Assembly: GCA_949298955.1 (NCBI GenBank)
Contig: CASFYQ010000001.1
Span: forward strand, 62,001-126,000
Direction: 5' to 3'
DNA: 64,000 nt
From: an uncultured Bacteroidales bacterium
GTDB taxonomy: Bacteria > Bacteroidota > Bacteroidia > Bacteroidales > Barnesiellaceae
Position 1 is the stretch's first letter. Each line of letters begins with the position of its first letter. The position numbers and the translations under genes were made by a program. This document shows positions 51,984 to 60,465 of the stretch, piece after piece. A model generated the notes under the pieces. It ran no database searches, was not told where the DNA came from, and saw only the letters and a program-made list of their open reading frames with translations.

Positions 51984-52979
51984 TCAGGCTCTCCCGAATC
52001 GTTTAGGTTTAATGTAATTATTGATAAGCGGAGTAAAGGCATTCATGATAAGAATGGCAAAGGAGACCCCTTCGGGGTAACCGCCCCACTGGCGAATGAC
52101 TACGGTGAGGATACCGATGCTTATCCCATAGACAATCATGCCACGCGAGGTCATGGGCGAGGTCACGTAGTCGGTGGCCATGTAGATGGCTCCCAGCAGG
52201 AGGCCGCCCGAGAGCAGTTGAATGAGGGCAAAGTCGAAAGCGTGTTGCCAGGCATTCGTGGTTTGTGGCGTACTCAACTCTTCGCCTAATCCCAGCGCAA
52301 AGCTGAACAGGAATACGGTGGCGAGTATCGATACAGGAATATGCCAGCTGATGATGCGGCGGTATAGCAGGAAGGCAAATCCAATGAGCAGGGCGATGGC
52401 GCCCACTTCGCCCAGACTGCCGCCCTGGTTGCCAATCCACAAGTCCGGGATATTGACCTGCTCTATCCACTGACTCCCTTCTTCTTTCAATTTAGAGAGC
52501 AAGGTGGCCCCTGTTTCGGCGTCGGTATAGCTCCACCACGAGGTGCCTGGTACGGGCCACTGGGTCATGTAGGTGGGAAAGGATATGAGCAGGAACACCC
52601 GGCCGGCCAGCGCAGGGTTGAACAGGTTGTTGCCCAATCCGCCGAAAGCCATTTTGGTGATGCCTATCGCCACGATGGCACCGATGATGACAATCCATAC
52701 CGGCAGGTTAGATGGGAGGTTGAGCCCCAACAGCAACCCGGTGAGAATCGCCGAGCCATCGCCGATGGTGGGCTTCGTCTTGAACAGAAACTTCTGTATG
52801 AGGTATTCGACAACGATACACGACAGTATCGAGGTGAGGGTGACGATTAAGGCTCCAACTCCAAAGAAATAGAGCGACACGGCAAAGGCCGGCAGCAGGG
52901 CAATGACTACGCTGTACATGCACTGCGAGGCCGACAGGCGGCCGTGTATGTGAGGAGCAGGTGATACGGTTAGTTCCAT
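51984..52979 (-). CDS. rnfD: electron transport complex subunit RnfD
   Basis: A 331-aa membrane subunit (about ten helices) with TGATLLSKLK (residues about 183-192), the family's covalent-FMN motif. It begins with SPAPHIHGRLSASQCMYSVVIALLPA. It lies 2 bases ahead of rnfG and 13 after rnfC. Confidence 0.96.
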   Translation of the reverse strand: MELTVSPAPHIHGRLSASQCMYSVVIALLPAFAVSLYFFGVGALIVTLTSILSCIVVEYLIQKFLFKTKPTIGDGSAILTGLLLGLNLPSNLPVWIVIIGAIVAIGITKMAFGGLGNNLFNPALAGRVFLLISFPTYMTQWPVPGTSWWSYTDAETGATLLSKLKEEGSQWIEQVNIPDLWIGNQGGSLGEVGAIALLIGFAFLLYRRIISWHIPVSILATVFLFSFALGLGEELSTPQTTNAWQHAFDFALIQLLSGGLLLGAIYMATDYVTSPMTSRGMIVYGISIGILTVVIRQWGGYPEGVSFAILIMNAFTPLINNYIKPKRFGRA

Positions 52980-52992
52980 TTCGAAAAGTAGA

Positions 52993-54327
52993 TTAGGATT
53001 GTTTTCTGGATCGTATAATTCGGTTTACGGCATTTTTCCCCACTCTGATGTAGTCGAGAATGGGGCGGTTGGACGGGCAGCTGTAAGCGCAGCAACCGCA
53101 TTCCAAACAGGCCGTGATGAGTTCTTGTTCGGCACGTTCATATAAGTGATTTTCCGACAGCTTGGCCAACAGGAACGGTTCGAGTCCCATGGGGCAGGCC
53201 ATGATGCATTTCCCGCATCGTATACAAGGGGCTACGGTTCCCCGGTGGGCATGGCTCTCGTCCAGCAGCAAGATGCCCGAGCAGCCTTTGGAAATGGGCG
53301 AGTCGAGATTCGATACTGCTTTACCCATCATGGGGCCGCCCAGTATCACTTTGGCACAGTCGTTGGGCATGCCGCCGGCCATATCGATTAATTCGCGCAT
53401 CGACATGCCCAGACGCACCCGGTAGTTGCCCGGTCGGGCTATGTGGTCGCCCGTGACGGTAACGATGCGTTCGACGAGCGGTTTGTTCTTCTGTACGGCT
53501 TCGTAAACGGCAAAAACCGTGCCCACGTTTTGGACGATGGCCCCGGTCGATACGGGCAGGGCACCGTGGGCTACCTGCTTGTGCAGAATGGCGTCGATGA
53601 GCTGTTTCTCGCCACCTTGTGGGTATCGGGTACGTAAGGGCACGATAGTAATGCCGGGATATTTCTCGGCCTTGCCTTGGAGTAGGGCGATGGCATCGGG
53701 CTTGTTGTTTTCAATGCCGATATAAGTTTGTTCCACGCCGATTGCTCTCATGAGGATACGGCACCCGATGAGAATCTGGTCGGGCGACTCGAGCATGAGA
53801 GCGTGGTCGTCGGTCAGATAGGGTTCGCACTCGGTGGCATTGACGATGAGAGCCGTTGGTTTGAACTCCTTGGGCGGAGTCAATTTTACGTGTGTGGGGA
53901 AAGTGGCACCTCCCAGTCCTACGATTCCTGCCTGGGCAATCTTTTGGACAATCTCCCGGGGGGTGAGGGTAATCTCTTCTTTCAATTCGGGAGAGCGGTC
54001 GATGCTCTCTTCCCATTCGTCTCCCTCGGTATCGATAACGATGGTCGTGGTGTATTGCCCGAAAGCGTTGGCTGCTTTGTCGACTTTTGCGATGGTTCCC
54101 GATACCGGCGAGTGTATGTTGGCCGAAACAAATCCGCAGGCTTCGGCGATGAGCGTACCCACCTTGACGGTGTCGCCTTTCTTCACGATGCAGTTGGCCG
54201 GTGCTCCTATGTGCTGGTTGAGCGTGATGGACACTTGCCGGGGTATGGCTAACGGTGTTACGGGGCAATTTGCCGTCAGTTTATGTTCATTAGGGTGTAT
54301 GCCTCCTATGCGAAATGTCTTTAACAT
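52993..54327 (-). CDS. rnfC: electron transport complex subunit RnfC
   Basis: The 444-aa NADH- and FMN-binding subunit: Rossmann-like GLGGATFPTHVKL and two 4Fe-4S motifs near the end (CIRCGKCIMACPMGLEP and CLECGCCAYSCPSNRPI). It overlaps rnfB by 7 bases. Confidence 0.96.
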   Translation of the reverse strand: MLKTFRIGGIHPNEHKLTANCPVTPLAIPRQVSITLNQHIGAPANCIVKKGDTVKVGTLIAEACGFVSANIHSPVSGTIAKVDKAANAFGQYTTTIVIDTEGDEWEESIDRSPELKEEITLTPREIVQKIAQAGIVGLGGATFPTHVKLTPPKEFKPTALIVNATECEPYLTDDHALMLESPDQILIGCRILMRAIGVEQTYIGIENNKPDAIALLQGKAEKYPGITIVPLRTRYPQGGEKQLIDAILHKQVAHGALPVSTGAIVQNVGTVFAVYEAVQKNKPLVERIVTVTGDHIARPGNYRVRLGMSMRELIDMAGGMPNDCAKVILGGPMMGKAVSNLDSPISKGCSGILLLDESHAHRGTVAPCIRCGKCIMACPMGLEPFLLAKLSENHLYERAEQELITACLECGCCAYSCPSNRPILDYIRVGKNAVNRIIRSRKQS

Positions 54328-55166
54328 GTTGCAGATTCCTTTTCGTTGATTGAACTATTTTCATTCTCGTCCGCTTCGGCTACCTGTATGGCATGGGTAG
54401 GACACCCTTCGACACAAGTCCGGCACGAGGTACAGAGGTTGCTGTCGATATAGGCCAGGTTGTCGGTGAGCGTGATGGCTCCGCTGGGACAGTTCTTGGC
54501 GCATTTGCCGCAACCGATACAGGCTACCGTGCACGCTTTGCGGGCGATGATACCTTTGTCGCGGTTGTTGCAGGCTACGTAGATGCGGGGTTCTTGCTTC
54601 TTGCGCAGTTCGATGATGTTGCGGGGACAAGCTTTCACACAAGAGCCGCAAGCGATGCAGATGTCGGGATTGATGCGGGGTAGCCGGGTGACGGGGTCCA
54701 TAGTGATGCCCCCGAAATCACAGGCAGCCGCACAGTCTCCCTCGCCCAGACAGCCGTAGTTGCAGTTGCTTTCGCCCGAATAAAGGGCGGCAATTACCGC
54801 ACAGCTGTGGGCACCCTCATAGTGACTGGTATGGGGGCGGTTTTCGCATGTGCCGTTGCATCGCACCACAGCGATACGCGGAGCCTGTTCTACGGCTTCC
54901 ATGCCCAAGATGGGAGCAATTTTTTTCATGACGGCATTACCTCCTACCGGGCACAGCAGGTTGTCGAGCGACGTGGCTTTTACACACTGTTCGGCAAAGT
55001 TGCGGCAGCCGGCATAACCGCAGCCTCCACAGTTGGCACCCGGGAGAACCGACTCAATTTCGTCGATGCGCATGTCTTCCTCTACATGGAATTTGCGGGA
55101 AATGAAATAGAGCAGTGTTGCGCTAATCAAACCGATAAGACTTAATATGATGATTGATGTTACCAT
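54321..55166 (-). CDS. rnfB: electron transport complex subunit RnfB
   Basis: A 281-aa ferredoxin-type subunit with an N-terminal membrane helix (IIILSLIGLISATLLYFI), a GANCGGCGYAGCRNFAEQC cluster domain and further 4Fe-4S motifs (CIACGSCVKACP, CIGCGKCAKNCP, CTSCRTCVEGCP). It takes electrons from cytoplasmic ferredoxin. Its C-terminal tail is Asp/Glu-rich. Confidence 0.96.
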   Translation of the reverse strand: MVTSIIILSLIGLISATLLYFISRKFHVEEDMRIDEIESVLPGANCGGCGYAGCRNFAEQCVKATSLDNLLCPVGGNAVMKKIAPILGMEAVEQAPRIAVVRCNGTCENRPHTSHYEGAHSCAVIAALYSGESNCNYGCLGEGDCAAACDFGGITMDPVTRLPRINPDICIACGSCVKACPRNIIELRKKQEPRIYVACNNRDKGIIARKACTVACIGCGKCAKNCPSGAITLTDNLAYIDSNLCTSCRTCVEGCPTHAIQVAEADENENSSINEKESATC

Positions 55167-55169
55167 AAG

Positions 55170-55613
55170 TTATGAAACAGATGTTTTTTTCAAAAAAAAG
55201 GTAAACTGTTGTTTCAACCGGTTGCGATAACGATAGAGAATCGTGTAGTAGATGACCGGAATCAGCAGGGCACAAAGCCCTGTAACGAGTTCGCCGGCTC
55301 GGCACATTGTGGTGACGGCGAGCGAGAGCACGATGAGAATAAGTGGGAGAATTGCGGTGAGCCACAGGGCTTTGTAACCCGATTTTGCAGCCAGAGCCAC
55401 GATTACTTTTTCACCTATCTGTACAGGCGTGTCAAATCTCTCCACCTCGATGATTTTCTCTTTCTGTTCAGCTGTGGAACACAAAGAGGCTGCATGGCAG
55501 CCGGCACAAGCCGACTGTTGCAGAATGCGCACTCCGATGTGCGATTCGGTGATTTCTGTAACAATACCTTCGTGTTCTATATCGGGCCGTTTCATGGCAT
55601 AAGAACTTTTCAA
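55170..55613 (-). CDS. RseC/MucC-like SoxR-reducing system protein
   Basis: A 147-aa membrane protein with an N-terminal beta part containing CAGCHAASLC (Cys motif of the family) and two helices (ALWLTAILPLILIVLSLAVTT, LVTGLCALLIPVIYYTILY). RseC-family genes are often fused to rnf operons. It is the first gene here, 3 bases before rnfB. Confidence 0.85.
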   Translation of the reverse strand: MKSSYAMKRPDIEHEGIVTEITESHIGVRILQQSACAGCHAASLCSTAEQKEKIIEVERFDTPVQIGEKVIVALAAKSGYKALWLTAILPLILIVLSLAVTTMCRAGELVTGLCALLIPVIYYTILYRYRNRLKQQFTFFLKKTSVS

Positions 55614-55640
55614 TTCATCTCATTCTTGTTTTTCACAGGT

Positions 55641-55675
55641 CCTCTGTGTCATCGGTTTATCCATATGGACAGAGG
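55641..55675. repeat. inverted repeat in the rseC-upstream region
   Basis: CCTCTGT at 55641-55647 and ACAGAGG at 55669-55675 form a 7-bp hairpin in the 92-base gap between rseC and the solute-binding gene. It lacks a T tract, so its role is unclear. Confidence 0.3.
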
Positions 55676-55705
55676 TCGCATTTTTCCTGCGGCTACGGTA
55701 TTTCG

Positions 55706-56515
55706 TCAGAAATAGGAGTCGTGCAGTTTCTTGTATTTATCTTCTTGCTGAATATCGGTAATCCATTTATTCAGGCTGTCGAGTAATGTCGAATCGTTTT
55801 TACGGAGCGCCCACGATTGAAATTGGGTGAAACTGATGTCGGTATCACAGTCGATTTGAGGATAATCTTTACTCATTTGCCGGGCGATGGCCTGGTCGCA
55901 TACGGCAAATTCGATTTCGCCGGTAGCTACCATCATAATCAGTTGTTCGGCACCGTAGGTCTTCTCTTCCTGTATGTATATAGTGTCGCCTATCTCGCGT
56001 GCCAGATTGTTGATGCGCAGCCGAGTGGGGGCATCGCTCACGATGTAGAGCGTTTTGCCTGCCAGATCGAGCTGGTTCCTGATGGGTTTTTCGCCTGTTT
56101 CGTTCTTTTTGCGCTGCACCAGTACCTGTTTGTTCAACTGGATAGGAACAGTGAAGGCCAGCTCTTCTTTAATCTCTGAGGTGACGGGCAGTTGTCGGGC
56201 AATAATGTCGTATTGTCCTTTTTCGAGTCCGTCGATGCTTTTACTTAGAGTCACTTCGGGAGTTATCTCGATAGCGAGTCCGCTGCGTTGGCCTATCATG
56301 CGGGCCAGTTCGTAGTCGAATCCCGAGAGGCTGTCGCCATCGAGGTAATAGGAGAGGGGGGTGTAGTCGGTGACAATGCGCAACACCCCGTCGGCTTTAA
56401 TCTCTTCGTAGCTGCGGGGGTGGAACTCGGTAGCCTTGGGGCGCAGCCATACCATGATACCAAGCACGATAATCAGCAGGGCGACGTAGATGAAAAGATG
56501 GCGTTTGAATTTCAT
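55706..56515 (-). CDS. membrane-anchored solute-binding protein family 3 (MltF N-terminal-like)
   Basis: The 269-aa protein has an uncleaved-looking N-terminal helix (IYVALLIIVLGIMVWL) and a full periplasmic amino-acid-binding fold: GVLRIVTDYTPLSYYLDGDSLSGFDYELARMIGQRSGLAIEI, YDIIARQLPVTSEIKEELAF and LYIVSDAPTRLRINNLAREIG. MltF enzymes join such a domain to a lytic transglycosylase domain; here the protein ends right after the binding domain. It lies 7 bases after the putative porin gene, with which it is probably co-transcribed. The function is unknown; no permease gene is near. Confidence 0.8.
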   Translation of the reverse strand: MKFKRHLFIYVALLIIVLGIMVWLRPKATEFHPRSYEEIKADGVLRIVTDYTPLSYYLDGDSLSGFDYELARMIGQRSGLAIEITPEVTLSKSIDGLEKGQYDIIARQLPVTSEIKEELAFTVPIQLNKQVLVQRKKNETGEKPIRNQLDLAGKTLYIVSDAPTRLRINNLAREIGDTIYIQEEKTYGAEQLIMMVATGEIEFAVCDQAIARQMSKDYPQIDCDTDISFTQFQSWALRKNDSTLLDSLNKWITDIQQEDKYKKLHDSYF

Positions 56516-56522
56516 GGCGTGC

Positions 56523-58481
56523 TTAGTTGGAAAAATCGATGGACAGTCCCATTTGGAACATTCTCGGGTTTAATGGATAGTGTGGCAGCGAGAAATAATT
56601 ATTCCCGCCGAATGCGCCTTGGTTCACATGCGACATCATCACGAAGAAACGGGTCTGTTTCAATTTCATGTTGATGTAGGCATTCATGAAAGGATAGTTC
56701 CCCACCTCGATTTGATCTTGGGTGTGGAAAGTAAGGGTGGCCGGTTGGAACGCCTCACTCTTGTATTTGGTATAATAGCGGCAGTCGGCACCCAGCTGCA
56801 CATGCAACACCTTGGCGATGCGGAAGAGCAGATATAAATTGCTGTATACGCTCAATTCGGGCAGGGGGATAATCGAGGGTTTGCTCGATTTCTGGTAGAC
56901 CACCTCGTTTTCCCAGTTGAGGATGCCGAGTTTGAAATTCTGATTAAGTCGGGCATGGAATACTTGTACGATAGAACTCTCTTGCCGGGGCAGACAGTTG
57001 TTGTCGAAATAGATGTAGTTCTGTATATTCTCTACGCCTACGTTCAGCTTGGTGCGCCATCGTTTTATGCTAAATTCGCCGCCTACCCGCATGCGCCGGG
57101 TCTTCCCGAAATTGTTGTTCCACATGAAATGGTTTGAGGCGTATCGTTTGTAAAAATACGAAGGTTCGGTGTTTTTGAAAAATCCGTAGGCTTTGAGTTG
57201 CACGGTGTCTTTCCAAAGCCGAAACCGGCTGCGCACATCAGCCGTGACATCGATGTCGCCGATGACAGCACCGGCAAGGCCGAATTTCCCGTTCACGTTG
57301 TAGGTGAGCAACTCTCCTTTTTGTTTCGACAACTCACCGCCTATCCACAGCAGGTTTTCGCTATGCTTGCGGGGAATAGCCATATCGGGTCGTGGGGTGA
57401 GACCGTCGATGATTGTCCCGCTTGTGAGGGTATCGCGTGGCATGGAGTAGTGACGGTACTCATAAGTGGCATAGGCAGCCAGTCCCATTTTGGCATATTT
57501 GTTGAAGCCTTCGAGCAATGAAATGCCTACGGTGTTTCGCAGCGACTGGTAAGTAGTCTCTTCGTTGGTGCCTCCGAGGCTCATGTAGGTATTGGCAAAG
57601 AAAGTGGTGTCTTCGGTTGCCGATTGGTTGACAAAACGGTGTTTGTTGCTGTTGTACTCGATGGTGTGTATAATGCTGGTGACCGGGACAAACGTGCGTA
57701 TGACGGTGGTGTCTTGCTGCTCCTCCTGATAGAACCCGAATTTATACCGTTGGGTGGCATAGTATTCTTGTCCCCGTATGCGGTTGTAGGCGTCGCTCAG
57801 GTTGGTAGGGATTGTACGTGTGTCGATACTCGACTGTCCACCTTGCACTTCCTCGGGGTTGAGAATATAGGTGTCGTCGCTGATACCTCCATTTTCCTGA
57901 TTGACAAAGTTGTATGTGTTGAGGAAAAACTGTATGTCGTATCGGTCGCCAAAATAGCTTCCGAATATACTGTATGCCAAGTCTTTGGTTGCCTGATGTT
58001 GGTAGTTCCCGCGCGACAATATGTAGTTGACGCTACCCCCCAGGGCCAGCCGTCGGTTGATATTGCCCGAGAACACGGCTTTCAAGTCGTCTTGTGCCGT
58101 CTGTTTCGATCCGCCGGTGAGGTAGGAGAGTTGAGTGTAGGGTATGTGTGTGTTGTAGAATTTCCATGTCGAGGCAGTCTGAATCCAGTGGCTGAATGGG
58201 TCTTTGAAAATAAACTCGGAAGGGATGTCGCGGTCGAAGAAAATCTTGGAGAAGGCGGCACCTCCCAAATTGCCGGTTGTACCGTAGGCGGTCGAATAGC
58301 TCGAAGGAATATCGGTGCTGTAAAAATTGTGCATGAGGGTATCCATGGGAACATCATAACGCAACCCCAGCGGTTGGGTAATGCTCCAAGCATAAGGTGC
58401 AGATACGTCTTGCTTTTTCTTTGCCTCGGAAACGAGCACGCAGAAAACCGTGAGTAATATAATGATGCAGACCTTTCTCAT
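56523..58481 (-). CDS. putative porin
   Basis: A 652-aa outer-membrane beta-barrel of the Bacteroidetes putative-porin family with a signal peptide (MRKVCIIILLTVFCVLVSEAKK) and long alternating aromatic strands (for example LGGSVNYILSRGNYQHQA, YFGDRYDIQFFLNTYNFV, KYAKMGLAAYATYEYRHYSMP), ending FQMGLSIDFSN, with a C-terminal aromatic residue as is typical of barrels. The start at 58481 is chosen for the signal peptide; a TATCTTTG (58496 to 58489) immediately upstream makes any longer start unlikely. The leader would be only a few bases long. Confidence 0.82.
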   Translation of the reverse strand: MRKVCIIILLTVFCVLVSEAKKKQDVSAPYAWSITQPLGLRYDVPMDTLMHNFYSTDIPSSYSTAYGTTGNLGGAAFSKIFFDRDIPSEFIFKDPFSHWIQTASTWKFYNTHIPYTQLSYLTGGSKQTAQDDLKAVFSGNINRRLALGGSVNYILSRGNYQHQATKDLAYSIFGSYFGDRYDIQFFLNTYNFVNQENGGISDDTYILNPEEVQGGQSSIDTRTIPTNLSDAYNRIRGQEYYATQRYKFGFYQEEQQDTTVIRTFVPVTSIIHTIEYNSNKHRFVNQSATEDTTFFANTYMSLGGTNEETTYQSLRNTVGISLLEGFNKYAKMGLAAYATYEYRHYSMPRDTLTSGTIIDGLTPRPDMAIPRKHSENLLWIGGELSKQKGELLTYNVNGKFGLAGAVIGDIDVTADVRSRFRLWKDTVQLKAYGFFKNTEPSYFYKRYASNHFMWNNNFGKTRRMRVGGEFSIKRWRTKLNVGVENIQNYIYFDNNCLPRQESSIVQVFHARLNQNFKLGILNWENEVVYQKSSKPSIIPLPELSVYSNLYLLFRIAKVLHVQLGADCRYYTKYKSEAFQPATLTFHTQDQIEVGNYPFMNAYINMKLKQTRFFVMMSHVNQGAFGGNNYFSLPHYPLNPRMFQMGLSIDFSN

Positions 58482-58488
58482 TAGTCTG

Positions 58489-58496
58489 CAAAGATA
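58489..58496 (-). promoter_or_regulatory. -7 element of the putative porin gene
   Basis: CAAAGATA on the plus strand reads TATCTTTG on the minus strand, only 8 bases from the ATG, predicting a near-leaderless message. Confidence 0.55.
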
Positions 58497-58628
58497 GCAA
58501 AAGTCGAAAACAAAAAGCCAAGTTTGCCGGAGATTTTTGTTAAGAGCCCATTCATAAGAGCACTTTCGCATTCGGGCGTGTATTGGGTTGTCTTCAACCG
58601 CTTCTGTTCTTGTCCCAATAGAAAATAG

Positions 58629-58677
58629 AAAAGCCGATTTTCCGAACCGAAATACATCGGTTGGACCATCGGCTTTT
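58629..58677 (-). terminator. terminator of the AMP-ligase gene
   Basis: AAAAGCCGAT at 58629-58638 pairs with ATCGGCTTTT at 58668-58677, with an inner CGAACCGA/TCGGTTG arm. It ends minus-strand transcription from the ligase. Confidence 0.75.
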
Positions 58678-58704
58678 ATTCGAGTTCCTTTTTGTCGTAC
58701 TCGA

Positions 58705-60363
58705 TTAACGACTTTGATAGAGATATCGTTTAATGCTTCGTTTGGGTGTCTTTTCAAATTCTTCGTAATAAATTTTCAACCGGCTTATCTGGCTGTAAGC
58801 CGGTAACTCTTTGTTGAGGGCGGTAATGTCATCTTCCATCTGTGCCTCCAATGCTTTTCCTGTCAGGTTGGAGCGTTGGGCATTCTCGATGTCGGGATAG
58901 ACGAGTGCCACCAACTTACCGTCTTGCTCGACGATGAGCGACTCGCACACATAGGGCATGTTATTGAGCCGATCTTCGATTTCTTCGGGATAGATGTTTT
59001 GCCCCGAGGGGCCCAGAATCATGTTTTTGTTACGGCCTCTCAGATAAACGAACCCGTCGGCATCGATGGTGCAGAGGTCGCCGGTTTTCATCCAGCCGTC
59101 GGGGGTGAATATGGCTTGGGTAGCTTCCTCGTTTTTGTAGTAGCCGAGCATGGTGTTGGCTCCCTTTACCTGCAATTCGCCCACAATGTGTTCGGGGTCG
59201 GACGAGTCTACTCGTCCCTCCATGCGGTCAACGAGGCGTCCGCACGAACCGATACGGGTTTCGTCCCAAGGGGCGTAGGAGATGAGCGGGCCACACTCGG
59301 TCATGCCGTATCCCACGGTGAAAGGGAAACCTATGCGGCGCAGGAACAACTCGACCTCTCGGTTGAGCGCAGCCCCGCCGATAATCATTTGTACAAGGTT
59401 GCCGCCGAAGGTCTCGTAGAGTTTGTCTTTGATTTTGGCCAGCAACTGGCTGTCCAGAAAAGGAACTTTGAGCATGACCTTCATCAACGGTTTTTCCAGC
59501 AGGGGGAATACTTTGGTCTTGATAATCTTCTCGATGATGAGCGGAACGGCGATGATGAGTTTGGGTTTTATGGAGGCAAAGGCGTCCATGATGATTTTGG
59601 GTGAGGGCACCCGGGTGAGGAAATGGAGGTGACACCCTTTGGTAAAGGGGTGTATCATTTCGATGACCATGCCATACATGTGGGCCATCGGCAACATGCA
59701 CACGATACCGTCGCCGGCGGTCAGGAACGGCAGGTGTTCGAGGCAGAACTCGACATTGGACCACAGGCTGCGGTAGGGGAGCATTACCCCTTTGGAGAAA
59801 CCGGTGGAGCCTGAGGTGTAGTTGATGACGGCCAACTCGTCGGGCGAATCTTCGTAGTAATTTACGGCTTCGGGGGTAAAGCGAGAGGGATATTTGTGGC
59901 CGAAGCATTCGTTCAGTCGGTCGCGCGTATCGGTTAGCTTTTCGTTCTTCGACATCAGCAGGGAGAAATCGTTGAGCAGGAAAATCCCGGTCAGATTTTT
60001 CATCAGGTTCTCATTCAGATTTTCCCACACGCCATCGCCTACGAAGAGTAGTTTGGCCTCGGAGTGGTTGACAATGTGGTGTATGTTGTCGGCTTTGAAC
60101 TCGTGCAGAATGGGCACCGGTACCGCACCGTAGGTAATCGATGCAAAGAAGGCTACCGCCCAATGGGCCGAATTTTTGCCGCAGATGGCCAGTTTGTCGC
60201 CGCGTTCGATACCGGCGCTTTCGAGCAGCAGGTGTATCTTGGCAATTTTGCGGGCAATGTCTTTGTAGTGGTAGGAAACCCCGTCGAAATCGCTTAGTGC
60301 GATGCGTTCCCAGTTGTCTTTGATGGCTCGTTCGATGTATTTATTAAAACTCTTGTAACTCAT
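58705..60363 (-). CDS. AMP-dependent synthetase/ligase (acyl-CoA synthetase-like)
   Basis: The 552-aa protein has the adenylate-forming motifs YTSGSTGFSKGVMLPY, a GYGMTECGPLISY core, YLRGRNKNMILGPSGQNIYPEEIE and the C-terminal lysine region PKRSIKRYLY. It probably activates fatty acids for CoA or carrier-protein attachment, near the membrane. The ATG at 60363 (MSYKSFNKYI) is preferred: a TATCTTTG at 60395-60402 would put the transcript start around 60388, so an upstream ATG at 60387 would be leaderless. Confidence 0.9.
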   Translation of the reverse strand: MSYKSFNKYIERAIKDNWERIALSDFDGVSYHYKDIARKIAKIHLLLESAGIERGDKLAICGKNSAHWAVAFFASITYGAVPVPILHEFKADNIHHIVNHSEAKLLFVGDGVWENLNENLMKNLTGIFLLNDFSLLMSKNEKLTDTRDRLNECFGHKYPSRFTPEAVNYYEDSPDELAVINYTSGSTGFSKGVMLPYRSLWSNVEFCLEHLPFLTAGDGIVCMLPMAHMYGMVIEMIHPFTKGCHLHFLTRVPSPKIIMDAFASIKPKLIIAVPLIIEKIIKTKVFPLLEKPLMKVMLKVPFLDSQLLAKIKDKLYETFGGNLVQMIIGGAALNREVELFLRRIGFPFTVGYGMTECGPLISYAPWDETRIGSCGRLVDRMEGRVDSSDPEHIVGELQVKGANTMLGYYKNEEATQAIFTPDGWMKTGDLCTIDADGFVYLRGRNKNMILGPSGQNIYPEEIEDRLNNMPYVCESLIVEQDGKLVALVYPDIENAQRSNLTGKALEAQMEDDITALNKELPAYSQISRLKIYYEEFEKTPKRSIKRYLYQSR

Positions 60364-60394
60364 AAAATCAATAAATTTACGGGTCATAATTTTA

Positions 60395-60402
60395 CAAAGA
60401 TA
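60395..60402 (-). promoter_or_regulatory. -7 element of the AMP-ligase gene
   Basis: CAAAGATA on the plus strand reads TATCTTTG on the minus strand; it supports the 60363 start. Confidence 0.5.
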
Positions 60403-60465
60403 CAAGTTTTCGGGAAAAATCCTAATTCCGGGGTGGCTATTTTGAGAACCCGGTCTTAGATCCGG

